Shown: piece by piece, positions 51,965 to 62,431 of the stretch | How the letters are laid out: every line of letters begins with the position of its first letter | Numbering within the stretch: the first letter of the stretch is position 1 | DNA from: Sphaerolaimus hirsutus | Taxonomy: Eukaryota > Nematoda > Chromadorea > Monhysterida > Sphaerolaimidae | DNA: 64,000 nt | Assembly: GCA_964036195.1 (NCBI GenBank) | Contig: OZ038451.1 | Coordinates: forward strand, 11,536,529 to 11,600,528 | Reading direction: 5' to 3' | Translations under genes and position numbers: made by a program | The notes under the pieces: model-generated | What the model saw: the letters and a program-made list of their open reading frames with translations, nothing else | Told to the model about the DNA's origin: nothing | Database searches by the model: none

Positions 51965-52620
51965 AAAGAAAGCAGAACGATGGCGGCGGCGGGACTCGAC
52001 ATCTTGGAGCCGCAGGCCAATTTGACAAGTGGACGAGTCAAGTGACTAAAATCAGAGAAAACAGTCAGACTTCACACAAAATACGTACCGTATTTCCCCG
52101 AAATACCCCCCGGGGGGTGATTGTTTCAGAGTGAGAGGGGGTATTCCGAGGAGGGGGTTATTATTTCGCCAGAAATTTTTTGAACACCCAGCACTAAAAT
52201 GTTGGTTGTAACGTACGCAGACGTCGAAAAATGCGACGATAAGCACCATGTATAAGGGTCTATATACTTATTTTAGTATGTAGATGGTGTAAACCCTGTT
52301 CTGACGTGACACAGTCATTGTTTTTAACATACATTCCGCATTTCCAGATCACAAACCGCAGTTTCGGCATGTACATTCTCTGAACACGCAATTTGGGGGG
52401 GGGATTTCGAGGGGGTGGGTAATTATTTCATAGTCGCCATTTTGAGGGGGGGGGGGTATTTCGAAACGGGGGTATTTCGAGGCGGGTATTTCGAGGAAAT
52501 ACGGTAAACACTTTTGATAGACGACTTTTACTCTGAATGCCGTATTTTCTGAACGGCGAATGTTGTGAATTGTTCTTGCGATTGGTTGTTTACAGTATAT
52601 CCACGCTCTTGATCATTTGC
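51965..52620. repeat. Segment duplicated at 55,795-55,985 (filled copy)
   Basis: GGGACTCGACATCTTGGAGC through CACTTTTGATAGACGACTTT is shared with 55,800-55,980. This copy holds the MITE at 52,086-52,506. Confidence 0.85.
52086..52506. mobile_element. TA-flanked MITE with demonstrable empty site
   Basis: Left TACCGTATTTCCCCGAAATA, right TATTTCGAGGAAATACGGTA. The paralogous segment reads AAAATACGTAAACAC with no element, so the insertion duplicated the dinucleotide TA and the mobile unit is CCG...CGG (52,088-52,504). Confidence 0.85.
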
Positions 52621-53006
52621 AATATAACAGCTTCCATAGGGCGAAATATCAATATTTGCATACGAAATAGATGGAACCACTTAGAGTTGAATGAAACCAC
52701 TTAAATGGTTACTTAGGATTTAACGCAGATAATATGGTGAATTAATTCAACTCCTATTTATTTAGGCCATTAAATCCATAGTTGTTAAAACGTATTTACG
52801 TTTACTCGATAACAAGATACTGTGAAAACACGTTTACGTTTCCTCCCGAAACAAAAATTACCAGTACTCACTTATCCACGTACTTTTTGAAAGTACCTGC
52901 GTACTGAAAACGTATTGCGGGAAGGCTATCGCCTTTTTAAAGGCATAGAATTGAGAAAAAGTCAAAAATACTCACTTTTACGTTTTCCAGAGAAAGAAGT
53001 GTTTAA

Positions 53007-53755
53007 CAGAGTTGTTAAAATACCGGTATTTTTGGAAAGTGTAAGTGTAAGTGTAAATACACTTTCCAAATTTTGAGTATGGATACCAAAAGTGTAAGGT
53101 ATTTTAAAAATACCTAGGAAAGTGTAAAAAAAGTGTAAGTGTAAAAATTTTTTTAGAAAGAGCTCTCACTGTTGAGCATTAGAAAACACCGCTGTTCTCA
53201 CGGTTAGATCAATATATTTATCATTTTCATGCATTATTTAACATTTTACAGCCTTTTATGAAACATTTCAGACTGTAACAAATACTGTAGTAGTATGAAG
53301 TTCCCTAATAATGACACTTTTTCAGTGTTGATATTTGACTGATTAAGTAATGCGATACACACTGTTTAAATGCAAGAATGGACATGCAGCAAATGTCAAT
53401 GCAAAAGTTGACTTTGTGTTCAGCTGGTGAATTTCCATTGGACTTGTCCTTTTCACAAAAGTATGATGAAACTGTAGAATACCATGAGTACTGATCAAAG
53501 GTTGTTTGTACATTACATTTGCCATATTTTCTACATTCAATGCATTTTTTGTACATGACCCTATTTTATGCTCTCAAAAGCATAAAACAGGGCCATCTGA
53601 AAGTCAAAAATACACTTTCTGTACCCGGGTATTTTGCCCAGGAAAGTGTAAAAAAAGTGTATGGGTATTTTATGAAAGTGTAAGTGTAAGTGTAAATATA
53701 AATACCCATTTACCCGGGTATTTCGGGTAAGTGTAAATACACTTTTGCAACTCTG
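53007..53755. mobile_element. hAT MITE, CAGAGTTG termini (749 bp)
   Basis: Ends CAGAGTTGTTAAAATACC and CTTTTGCAACTCTG with a perfect 8-bp duplication GTGTTTAA (52,999-53,006; 53,756-53,763). The sub-termini repeat AAAGTGTAAGTGTAA and ACCCGGGTATTT. An older relative (TAGTTGTTAAAACGTATTTA, from 52,784) surrounds it. Confidence 0.85.
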
Positions 53756-54001
53756 GTGTTTAACTCTCGTGAGTAAAAGTAAAACAATTTCACTTTATGT
53801 TTTCTGTACTCAGGGGTGAGTAACATAACAAATGTTAAAAAAAGTTCAGCATTTTTAACAATTCTGATTAAATCGAAGTTCCGGGGAAATCTACCCTTCA
53901 TATAAAATATTTACAGAGTGGACTATTGGGTCGGCCAAAAAGGGTCGATTAAACAATACGGTAGGTATCGATGGGGGGGATATCGATCGGGCCAGGCTCA
54001 T

Positions 54002-54441
54002 TACGCACAGAAACATGTTACGCACACGCGCCCGTTACGCACAGAATCAAAACCCGCCACGCACAGACGCCCGTTACGCACACAACTGGGCCCTGTCGGA
54101 CAAGTCGGCCATCTGAGTTCAGGATTTTCATGTGTGTTGAAGTAGTTGACACCTGAAATTTCATCAACTGTTACAGCTGTTTTCTAAATATTCTACATTC
54201 ACCGCAATTGCGAAAGTCAAATATGTAGAAAACAGATGTAACGGTTGGCAAAATTTCGGGTGTCAACTACTGCTATACATAGGGAATAGAATAGAAGAGA
54301 ATGTGAAAAATCACATAAACTTTGTAGCCACAGAAACTCGGCACGCACATGGCATCAGCTATGTGCGGGCCGAGCTTCTGTGCGCAGCGAGTTAACTTCT
54401 GTGCACAACGGGCTTCTGTGCGTGCCGAGTTTCTGTGCGTA
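54002..54441. mobile_element. Foldback element TACGCACAGAAAC
   Basis: Ends TACGCACAGAAAC and GTTTCTGTGCGTA; sub-terminal TTACGCACA/TGTGCGT words on both sides. In the middle, GTAGTTGACACCTGAAATTT (54,139) is matched inverted by AAATTTCGGGTGTCAACTAC (54,250), giving a hairpin. Confidence 0.6.
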
Positions 54442-54579
54442 CAGCTACAGGCTCATATCGATCTCATTCTTTCGGTATGGTGTTTCTCGCGATCAAGTGT
54501 ATGTGATAGCATGTCCAAAAAAATAATTTCGCCCGAAATTTTGCAAGCGGAAATTGGGCCAAATCGGTATATGCACAAT

Positions 54580-55457
54580 TGAGGCATCTAGTTCCGAATG
54601 TCGGTAAAGACTAAAGTGTAAAAAAAATGAGTTAAGTGCGGATCTGTGATAAGTGCACTTATTTCTTCATGATAGCAAAAGAATTTTTTCAATATCTTAT
54701 ACCGTTCCCGAGATATATATATGCCGATTTTTAGAAAAAACAAAAAAAATCATCCGAAACAGGGTATCTCCACCCTCAAATTCGAAAAAATTCACTCGAA
54801 ACAGGGTATCTCCAAAAAGAGCCACCAAAAATTTCACTCGAAACAGGGTATCTCCACCAACGGAAAAAATCATCCGAATTACGGTATAGATTTGACGCAA
54901 ACAGTCCAAATTCCCATACAAAACAGAAAAAATCATCCGAATTACGGTATAGAATTCCAAACCAGTTTTTGAAAAAAATCATCCGAAACAGGGTATCTCC
55001 AAAAAAATCTTTGTCGGAAACAGGGTATCTCAAAAAAGTCTTTGTCCGAAACAGGGTATCTCCACTGCTCTCAGGTAAGAAATTTGCTCTCAAGTTGATC
55101 CAGCAGGTGATGGGCCAGCAGAACGGCAGCACAACCGGGCCTGTTGATCCCATGGACTAAGTGGAGATACCCTGTTTCGAGTGATTTTTTTGAAAAAAAT
55201 CACTCGAAACAGGGTATCTCCACTGAATCTGCTGACCTGCTATCAATCAAATCATCATAACTCTAGCTATATACGCCGGCCGCAGGGTTTAAAATATGGA
55301 AAATGTAGACAATTCCATAAGCTTTTCAAAAAGTCTTGGGCAAGACTTGTCACTTTAAAGTTGCCCGCTCGGGCCAACTTTGAATTTTCAAATGCAATTT
55401 TGGAAAAACCTAAAATGATGGAGATACCGACATTCAGAACTAGATGCCTCAATTGTA
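54580..55457. mobile_element. TIR element CAATTGAGGCATCTAGTTC with internal repeats
   Basis: Left CAATTGAGGCATCTAGTTCC (54,579) and right AGAACTAGATGCCTCAATTG (55,437-55,456) are inverted copies, extended by GAATGTCGG/CCGACATTC. Inside are ~9 copies of CGAAACAGGGTATCTCCA and a perfect palindrome (55,160-55,224). Related end fragments occur at 36,032 and 39,172 (GAGGCATCCAATTCTAAAAG / GAGGCGTACAATTCTAAAAA). Confidence 0.65.
55160..55224. repeat. 65-bp perfect palindrome
   Basis: Left arm AGTGGAGATACCCTGTTTCG + AGTGATTTTTTT, a central G, then the exact complement. Arms are 32 bp with a 1-base centre. Confidence 0.9.
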
Positions 55458-55794
55458 TATCACCGATTTGACCACAGAAATGAACTCTCCAAACATTTGT
55501 GATCGTTTCAAAAGTTTAATGACTAAAATCGGTTCACAAAGAGCCGAGATATTGATGTTCAAAAGTTGCATGTTCTGGGCGTCACCCAAAAATGTTGCAA
55601 ATGACCATCTTTTTATAGACCCACCCCATATCCGGTCTGGGGCATCGTAGCGAAATTTCCTCGGACTTGTAATTAGCCCCGACCTAAACCATATTATATT
55701 AGAAAATCAACAATTTTTACCGAGCGGCTCCCGAGATATAAACACGTGCCGGCAGGCCGACCCCCCCCCCCTCGAAATGCTACCCTCGATTTCA

Positions 55795-55985
55795 GCCATG
55801 GGCGGGACTCGACATCTTGGAGCTGCAGTCCAATTTGACAAGTGGACGAGTCAAGTGACTTCACACAAAATACGTAAACACTTTTGATAGACGACTTTTA
55901 CTCTGGATGCCATATTTTCTGAACGGCGAATGTTGTGAATTGTTCGTGTTTACAGTATATCCACAATTTTGATCATTAGTCATAC
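55795..55985. repeat. Segment duplicated at 51,965-52,620 (empty copy)
   Basis: Same sequence as the 52-kb copy but lacking the MITE and a ~25-bp block (AATCAGAGAAAACAGTCAG). Confidence 0.85.
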
Positions 55986-56497
55986 CTCCAAACTCAAACC
56001 CCAACATACTCGAACAGCATCAAATTTTGTCAAGGTTCATTGGAGTAGGTAGCGACGGAAGTATGATGAACATTCCTTTATCATGTAGCTATGCATGTGG
56101 TTAATTGGATTTCTGAGTGATCATCTTTTTTATCTTTTTGATAAACTTTTGATAAATTTTTAATTTAAACCCTCTTCTCTATTTGCAGATTTTACCTAAT
56201 TATAGATATACACCTATACAAATGGCAAAACTCTCAAAGAGCATATTAAGGAGCGTTTTGGAAATGCTTTAGGTTTACATTTCATTTTATGCTTTCCCAG
56301 GTATTTTATAAGTATTTTACGTTTGAGTGAAAATATTCCGAATTTGGATAATGTATTTACGTTTACATTTTCCAAAAATACCAGTATTTTAACAACTCCG
56401 GTGTTCATTGACTGGAATAAACCCTCATGCACAGCGTTTTCACACATTAGCAAAATGAGCGACCACGCAGCCGGACGAGACTGCGGCGGGGGTGCAC

Positions 56498-56864
56498 TGA
56501 TACGCACATCTGCCCGATACGCACATTTGCCCGTTTTTTTCACTTGACACTTTTTCAAGTGATTTTCAGATATGAGTAAAGTGAAAAAAGTTGCGCAATG
56601 ACATTAGTGAACTTTTTTCACTTCACTCATATCTGAAAATCACTTGAAAATGTGTCAAGTGAAGAAAACAGTGAAAAATAGCCATTTTTAACTGTTTTTC
56701 ACTTGACACATTTTCAAGTGATTTTCAGATATGAGTAAAGTGAAAAAAGTTGCGCAATGACATTAGTGAACTTTTTTCACTTCACTCATATCTGAAAATC
56801 ACTTTAAAAAAGTGTCAAGTGAAAAAAACGGGCAAATGTGCGTATCGGGCAGATGTGCGTATCA
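56498..56864. mobile_element. Foldback MITE TGATACGCACATCTGCCCG ending at globin exon 1
   Basis: Outer arms TGATACGCACATCTGCCCGA and CGGGCAGATGTGCGTATCA. The interior is two more inverted pairs (CACTTGACAC / GTGTCAAGTG; TTTTCAGATATGAGTAAAGT and its complement), so almost the whole 367 bp can fold. It ends one base before the exon called at 56,866. Confidence 0.75.
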
Positions 56865-57353
56865 GGCCTGCCCCGCGGCGACCGATGGGGAGAACACAGC
56901 AGGTGGGGAAGATCAGCACAAGCCGCGCTCGACCCGCCGCTCGCCCATGCCGCTCGCTCAGGGCGGCGGCGCCGGCATGATGCACCGGCGCTCGATGCTC
57001 GTGCCGCCGCGCAAACACAGCAGGCACATCAGCACCAAGACCTCGTCTATACTGAGCACCGAGTAGAAGCTCGCCGTGCAGCACACGTGGCGCCTGTGCA
57101 AAGAGCAGTGCGTCGAGGACGAGTGTCTGTACGGACACAAAGTCTTCAAAAGCGTGTTCGACCAGGCGCCCGACCTGAGACGCATGTTCAAGCTGTCGCC
57201 CACGGAGACTCTGGGTCTGGACAGTGTCACCGAGGTGCCCCGTCCTACAGACACCTGCGAATATTCACGAACATAATTGATTTGGCTGTTAGTGGCGACG
57301 CGGCGCACACACAACTTTTACGCATCAGTGCGGTACACAAGTGTGGGTCGCAG

Positions 57354-57488
57354 GTGCGCACCGTGGACGAGCTGCAAGTGCAGCTGGCACCCGCGCTCGT
57401 CATATTCGGCCGGCGGCACCATTGCAAGCACAACGTTACTTTCAGCACTATCTACTTGAACGTTTTCGCCGACGCGATCCTTTTTAAT
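57354..57488 (+). CDS. Globin exon 2 (F-G helices)
   Basis: Begins after GGGTCGCAG, ends before GTTAGTC. 45 codons in one frame: VRTVDELQVQLAPALVIFGR, RHH, then the F-rich G helix. It joins LAV|VRTVDEL upstream across a 66-bp intron (57,288-57,353) in phase 0. Confidence 0.7.
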
Positions 57489-57788
57489 GTTAGTCATTTA
57501 ATTTAAGCACATTGTGATTCAGTCATCAGGTGTTTCCTAAGCCTTTGCGCGCAATTACTACTCCTAATTCCCCTTTTTTTTTAGCCACCGTACTGATCAG
57601 TTAAATCACTACAAACGAGTCCGCGCGAACTCCCAGAAAATTCTTCAACTACCGTATTTCTTCGATCTTATTGACGTGTTCGATAACATTGGCTTGCTCG
57701 ATTACATTGGCGGGTCTGTGGGGCATGTGAAAAATACATTGCCGTGCTCGAATACATTGCCGTATGAAAAAAATTGGCGTTGCATGAC

Positions 57789-59003
57789 TAACGATGGCAA
57801 AAAAAAATTCGAAAATTCGAAAATATTTTCGAATTTTCGAATTTTTTCGGAATTTTCGAATTTTTATTCCACCACTGGAAAAAACACTTAAAAATCGATT
57901 TTTTTTTATAAAAAATTCGAAAATTCGAAAATTCATAAATGCGAAAATAGTTTTCGAATTTTTCAGGGAATTCAAGGAAATAAAACACTTTCTTAGGTTC
58001 TATGTGCTAACTCGATCGATAATTGATACGCGGTGCATCTGGAAAAGTCTATCGAAACAGAAAAAAACGTCAATGAACGTTGAAATGGTATCCATGGCGG
58101 ACACAGCACTGGAATCGGGGAAGGCAGTTTAGGGGGTGGGTCCACCAGACTTTGTGTCGCCACATTCTGTTGCACTCAACCAAATTGTTTCGTTTCCTTG
58201 AATCGTCCCCCAGTCCCAAGAATTCCCAAAGTTTCTATTTATAAAAACGTGTTGATTTTACATGGCAGATCTGGCTACCTAGTTGACTTTGAAGCTTAAT
58301 AACTCGGTCATTTCTTGGCCGATTTAGACCGTTAAATACTTAAAATGATCTGCAGAACATGTAGATTCCATTTTTGAGGTTGGATTAGTGATGTATAGAT
58401 TAATTATACAATTTGACCCAGTATTTCAATATGTGAAATAAATTTTTCTAAACATGCCATCATATACTTGATATAAATACTGTATATCCTCGAATGAGTC
58501 CCCCCGGCAGGGGGGGGGGGGGGGTTATTTGTTGTCAGTGATTTTTGAGGGGACTTATTCGAGGGTGAGTTATTTGAGGCAGACTTATTGAAGGAATTAT
58601 GGTAAATATTTAGATAAAAATGTACAACATAATGGAATGACACAAAGGTCAGGTGGACCCCCCCCCCCCATAACAGCCACCCACAATTCCAGCTATGGGT
58701 GGACCCGGTCACATTAAGCAATGTGCAGGAATGCACCAAGCACCCATAACTATTTCAACATAACTACTCAACAGTTCAAAGCTCTTAATTCAATATTTTT
58801 TGCAAAAACTTCGAAAAGTATGTAAAAAAATTCGAAAATTACCCAAAAAAATTCGAAAATTGTCCAAAAAGATTCGAAAATTCGAAAATTAAATTCGAAA
58901 TTCGAAAATTAATTTGAGGAAAAATTCGAAAATTCGAAAATTCATTTTGGAAAAAACACTTAAAAATTTAAATACTTTTTTTTCGGAGGGTTTGCCATCG
59001 TTA
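57789..59003. mobile_element. AACGATGGC-family hAT-like element (1.2 kb)
   Basis: Ends TAACGATGGCAAAAAAAAAT and GGTTTGCCATCGTTA with a perfect 8-bp duplication TGCATGAC (57,781-57,788; 59,004-59,011). Internally homologous to 7925-8794 (ATTCGAAAATTCG blocks, GATACGCGGTG, TTGAAATGG). Contains a nested MITE at 58,488-58,604. Confidence 0.8.
58488..58604. mobile_element. Small TIR MITE nested in the hAT-like element
   Basis: Left TACTGTATATCCTCGAATGA, right TTATTGAAGGAATTATGGTA, 117 bp; the centre has a 15-base G run. Confidence 0.55.
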
Positions 59004-59112
59004 TGCATGACCCGCTTTATCTTTTGATGTTTGCCACTTAAAAATTTAAATACTTTTTTTCGGAGGGTTTGCCATCGTTATGCATGACCCGCTTTATCTC
59101 TTGATGTTTGCC
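58957..59112. repeat. 78-bp tandem duplication covering a transposon end and its flank
   Basis: CACTTAAAAATTTAAATAC through TTTGATGTTTGC occurs twice in a row (58,957-59,034; 59,035-59,112), including the terminus GCCATCGTTA, the target duplication TGCATGAC and 20 bp of flank. Confidence 0.85.
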
Positions 59113-59642
59113 GCCGTATCCACACTGTCGGTCCATTTGTCTTTTGCAGTTAACCACTTTGCTTTGCTATGTTGAAATCAAATGCATAATGTGGTAAATG
59201 CGGATATATAGGTATGTATTTACATCATCAAATGTGCATACATATTTATCTACAAATTGCACATAAATAATGAATATTATCTGAAAACGATATGAAAAAT
59301 ATATTGCCGTGCTCGTTTACATTGACGTGCTCGTTTACATTGACCCCCCAAAACCGCTTATGAAACAATACATTGGCGGTCAATGTGATCGAAGAAATAC
59401 GGTATGTATCTCTCTGGGGGTGCGATTAGGTAACTATAGCAGATTCCTGATGATAGGAACCCAATTAGGATTCCCATCCATACATGAAAGTAATTATTAC
59501 TGTAAAAAAGCTTGCCGCGTTGGGTATCCACCCATCCATTGATCACACACCCAACACTCATTGATTGATTAATCTAATCGATATGGGATTGGAAAGTTGA
59601 TGCAGCTGTTCAAGTCCAATCGATACTTGTCAATCATTCATA

Positions 59643-60070
59643 TACCGTATTACCTCGAAATACCCCCAGGGGGTTTATTATTTCGCCAGCAAAATTTGAG
59701 GGGGTGATAATTCGAGGGAGGGGTTTATTCGCGGGGGGGGGGGGGTCTATTATTTCGCCAGAAATTTTCGGAAATTCACCATACTCAGACGTAGAAAAAT
59801 CTAACAATTACATAGATGTATATGTGTTTATAGGCATACATAACTGTGTATACACATAAACCCTGCCCCAACGTCACTCAATCATCAGTTTTAACGTGTG
59901 TTCTGTATTGTAAAGATGACATACTGCGGTATTTGTTATGTACGTTCTCTTTACACTCAATTTTAGGGGGGTATGTCGAGGGGGGGTTATTATTTCCTCA
60001 GCCGAATTTTAGGGGGGGGTATTTCGAGGGGGGTCAATTCAAGGGGGGGGTTATTCGAGGTAATACGGTA
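59643..60070. mobile_element. TA-flanked MITE in globin intron 2
   Basis: Left TACCGTATTACCTCGAAATA, right TTATTCGAGGTAATACGGTA, 428 bp. Inverted homologue of 51,190-51,612 (shared ACACATAAACC, CATAGATGTATATG-like blocks). Confidence 0.75.
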
Positions 60071-61356
60071 AGTATGAATACTTACATGTCAGAACTAACA
60101 TTAGTGAAATATAAATAAATCAGAAATTCGCATGGGTGCATCATAAACGTACATATTGATATGAATGGAAGTTTGCAGGCAAATGGAACTTTACTGGGCA
60201 AATGGAGTTTGTTCGGCAAATGGAAGTTTGCTTTTTGCAGGGCATTTTACATGATTTTTGACACTTTGCATGACATTTGACACTTAACAGGGCATTTTAC
60301 AGTGTCTGGGGGTGCCCCCAAAAGCGATTTGGCACCCCAGAACCAGCTGCATATTGGCATTTGGCATATTGCAGCAGGCACAAGCACAGCAAAAACTGCT
60401 ACTTTTGCAGCAACATCAAACAAATCATGAGCAGCAGTTGCACTTAACTGACTTATATCACACTATACCCGACGAACATGATACTCTACCACCGCAAATA
60501 TTTATGTACCTTTTTTATCAAAATCAAATATCTAAGTCAAATTGAAAACTTTAAGGACCAACCTTTCACAAAAACATTAAGAAATGAATAGATTTTCCGG
60601 TATGCCGGCCGACCCTACTATTTTCAAGTAAATATGTCGCGTTTCTGGAGCCAGAAATATTGCTATAGCGGAACTTATAGCAGGCTATTTCACCGTGCGG
60701 CGAAACGTTTAGAAAATGGCCTTTAGAATCACGAAATATTCCGTTCCGACTACGCATCGAACCCGCGCATCACACAATATCGAATCGATCCATCGAATAT
60801 TCCAGATTATTTTTTTCTGTATTTCACACTGGAACGAGTTGGACAGCGGCGAAAATTTACACCGTTGGAGTGTTTCCTCGGGAAAAATGTACGGCATAAA
60901 GTAACACAGTATACACAGAATATCGTTCAGGCAATGCAGTGGATATAAATATAAGTAGCATTAATGTAACTTATTTCTTAAAATTTTCATAGAATTTTTA
61001 TTTACATACCTAACTATTTACTCGCAGTCTTTTTTATATTCATAAATATTCACACGTCTTTTTTTAACATATATATTACGCGGTCTTACTTTTTATATCA
61101 ATATTTACATTTATGATGCAAACACATGTTGATTTGTTTATATTTCATTTACAGTCTTATATATTATTATGTTTATATTATTATTATGTTTATATTTCAT
61201 TTTTTTTATTTTTTATACCGCTTTTGCCAATTCACTTGCCATTTCACTTCGCTTTTGCCAATTTACTTCTAATTAGCCATTTTACATCTCACTTCTCAAT
61301 TTGCGGCACCGGCCCCTGGCCACATAGTCGACAATACAAGCAAAGACGTGACGTTA
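60071..61356. other. No gene recognised
   Basis: Contains TTGACA-type words at 60,240-60,300, a truncated copy of the TATACTC hairpin element (60,463-60,510, sharing ACATGATACTCT and TATTTATGT) and AT-rich sequence. Confidence 0.35.
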
Positions 61357-61703
61357 TTATTTAACCAGAAATTTTTTGAAGTCGTAGTACAAAATCGTTG
61401 TTTGTGATGTGCGCTGGGGTAGAAAAATGCATCAATAACTGACATGTATAGACTCCTGTAGACTAAAATTAGTACGTAGATGGTATAAACACTGTTCTAA
61501 CGTGATTCCGACATTGTTTGAACGTGTGTTCTGCACTACGCAGAACACAAACTGCAGTATTTGTCATGTACGTTCTCTTTACACTCAATCTGGGGGGGGG
61601 GGTATTTCGAGGGGGGGTGATTGTTTCATACTGGTCTCGAGAGGGGGGGGGCAAACGAGGGCTGGGGTATTTCGAGGGGGTGGTATTTCGAGGAAATACG
61701 GTA
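61357..61703. mobile_element. TA-flanked MITE with missing left end
   Basis: Right end TATTTCGAGGAAATACGGTA; the interior matches the 52-kb copy (AAATTTTTTGAA, GTTTGTGATGTGCG, CTTTACACTCAATCTGGGG). The left TIR is absent. Confidence 0.6.
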
Positions 61704-61759
61704 CATCGCTGTTTTTTGAAATATGAATAAGCACATGCTATGGACAAAATTGCACAGCA

Positions 61760-61918
61760 CATGAAACCGTGGCCGGTGCCTTTCCCGGTGCCTTTTACTT
61801 TGGCCCTGGTGCTAGCACCTTTGGCACCAGCAAAAAAATGGCACCGCACCGCACCGGCACCGGTGCTATTCTGAAAAAAATGGCACCGGCACCGCCTGGT
61901 GCCTTTACGTCACTAGTG
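61760..61918. mobile_element. GGTGCC-type hAT MITE before the last globin exon
   Basis: GGTGCC/GGCACC words (GGCACCGCACCGCACCGGCA) with a right end GGTGCCTTTACGTCACTA, a base-substituted cousin of the GCGCC family. The left border is not clear. Confidence 0.55.
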
Positions 61919-61929
61919 ACGTCACGCAG

Positions 61930-62076
61930 GTGGAGCACATTGTGGGGCGCGAGGAATTCAACGAGGACGCCAACGCGGGATGGATCACTCTGGTCAGCTT
62001 CATAATACAGAAGCTCAAGCATGGGTACGACCTGGAGTACATCGAGCGGGGGCCCCGAGTGCACGCGGACAGATAA
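61930..62076 (+). CDS. Globin last exon (H helix and stop)
   Basis: Acceptor GACGTCACGCAG, then 48 codons and TAA. Reads VEHIVGREEFNEDANAGWIT, LVSFIIQKLKHGYDLEY, ERGPRVHADR. It continues exon 2 (AILFN|VEHI) in phase 0. A GGTGCC-type MITE ends ~12 bp upstream. Confidence 0.75.
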   Translation: MEHIVGREEFNEDANAGWITLVSFIIQKLKHGYDLEYIERGPRVHADR

Positions 62077-62431
62077 CCTTTGATCACTCATTCGCATACA
62101 ATTCGAACACGTAGCTATCTCTTGGGTACTGATTTCTAAGCGCGCGAGCAGTTTTCAATCTTAATTTGAGTAGAGATAGAGTAATTCCTATCATTTCCTT
62201 TAATTGTACTGGATTTCCTTTAATTGTACTGTATTGATCTTAATTGTACACCAGTCGCAGAGATACGCATTTGTCTAGTGATGGGTAGTACATTAATCCT
62301 AACATTTACCCTTATCCAAACCAGGGGTTCAGTATGTGGGGGGGTGGGAGAGCGATTACCCCCCCCCCCCTCCCGAAACGCTCCAGCTATCTATCCCCGG
62401 GGCCGCTCAGCTATCTATTCTATCCCGCGAG

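Larger units (their letters stand above)
57650..59404. mobile_element. TIR element TACCGTATTTCTTCGATC in globin intron 2
   Basis: Left TACCGTATTTCTTCGATC and right GATCGAAGAAATACGGTA; both ends carry repeated CATTGGC / CATTGACGTGCTCGTTTAC words (about 57,670-57,770 and 59,300-59,385). It contains the hAT-like insertion 57,789-59,003. Confidence 0.7.
56866..62076 (+). pseudogene. Globin-domain gene with in-frame TAG and frameshift
   Basis: Exons: 56,866-57,287; 57,354-57,488; 61,930-62,076 (ends TAA). The first exon has a basic/serine-rich leader (KPRSTRRSPMPL, MHRRSMLVPPRKHSRHISTK) then the globin A-C helices (W...C at 57,085; HKVFKSVFDQAPDLRRMF), then HLRIFTNIIDLAV with a histidine in the distal (E7) region. 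Exon 2 has LAPALVIFGRRHH with the likely proximal F8 histidine. Exon 3 has the H helix (WITLVSFIIQKLKHGYDLEY). Introns are 66 bp and 4.4 kb, GT/AG, phase 0. Two defects: TAG at 57,064-57,066 exactly where a residue before KLAVQHTW is expected, and a shift of frame between 57,241 and 57,251 that no intron explains. Either a recent pseudogene or assembly errors. A heme-binding role would be expected if intact. Upstream exons were not found. Confidence 0.7.

Noticed and set aside
56866..57287. A micro-intron to explain the globin frameshift
   Set aside because: The AG at 57,250 would need a donor leaving two codon bases; GT sites upstream are in phase 0 or 1, and the shortest would give a 16-bp intron.
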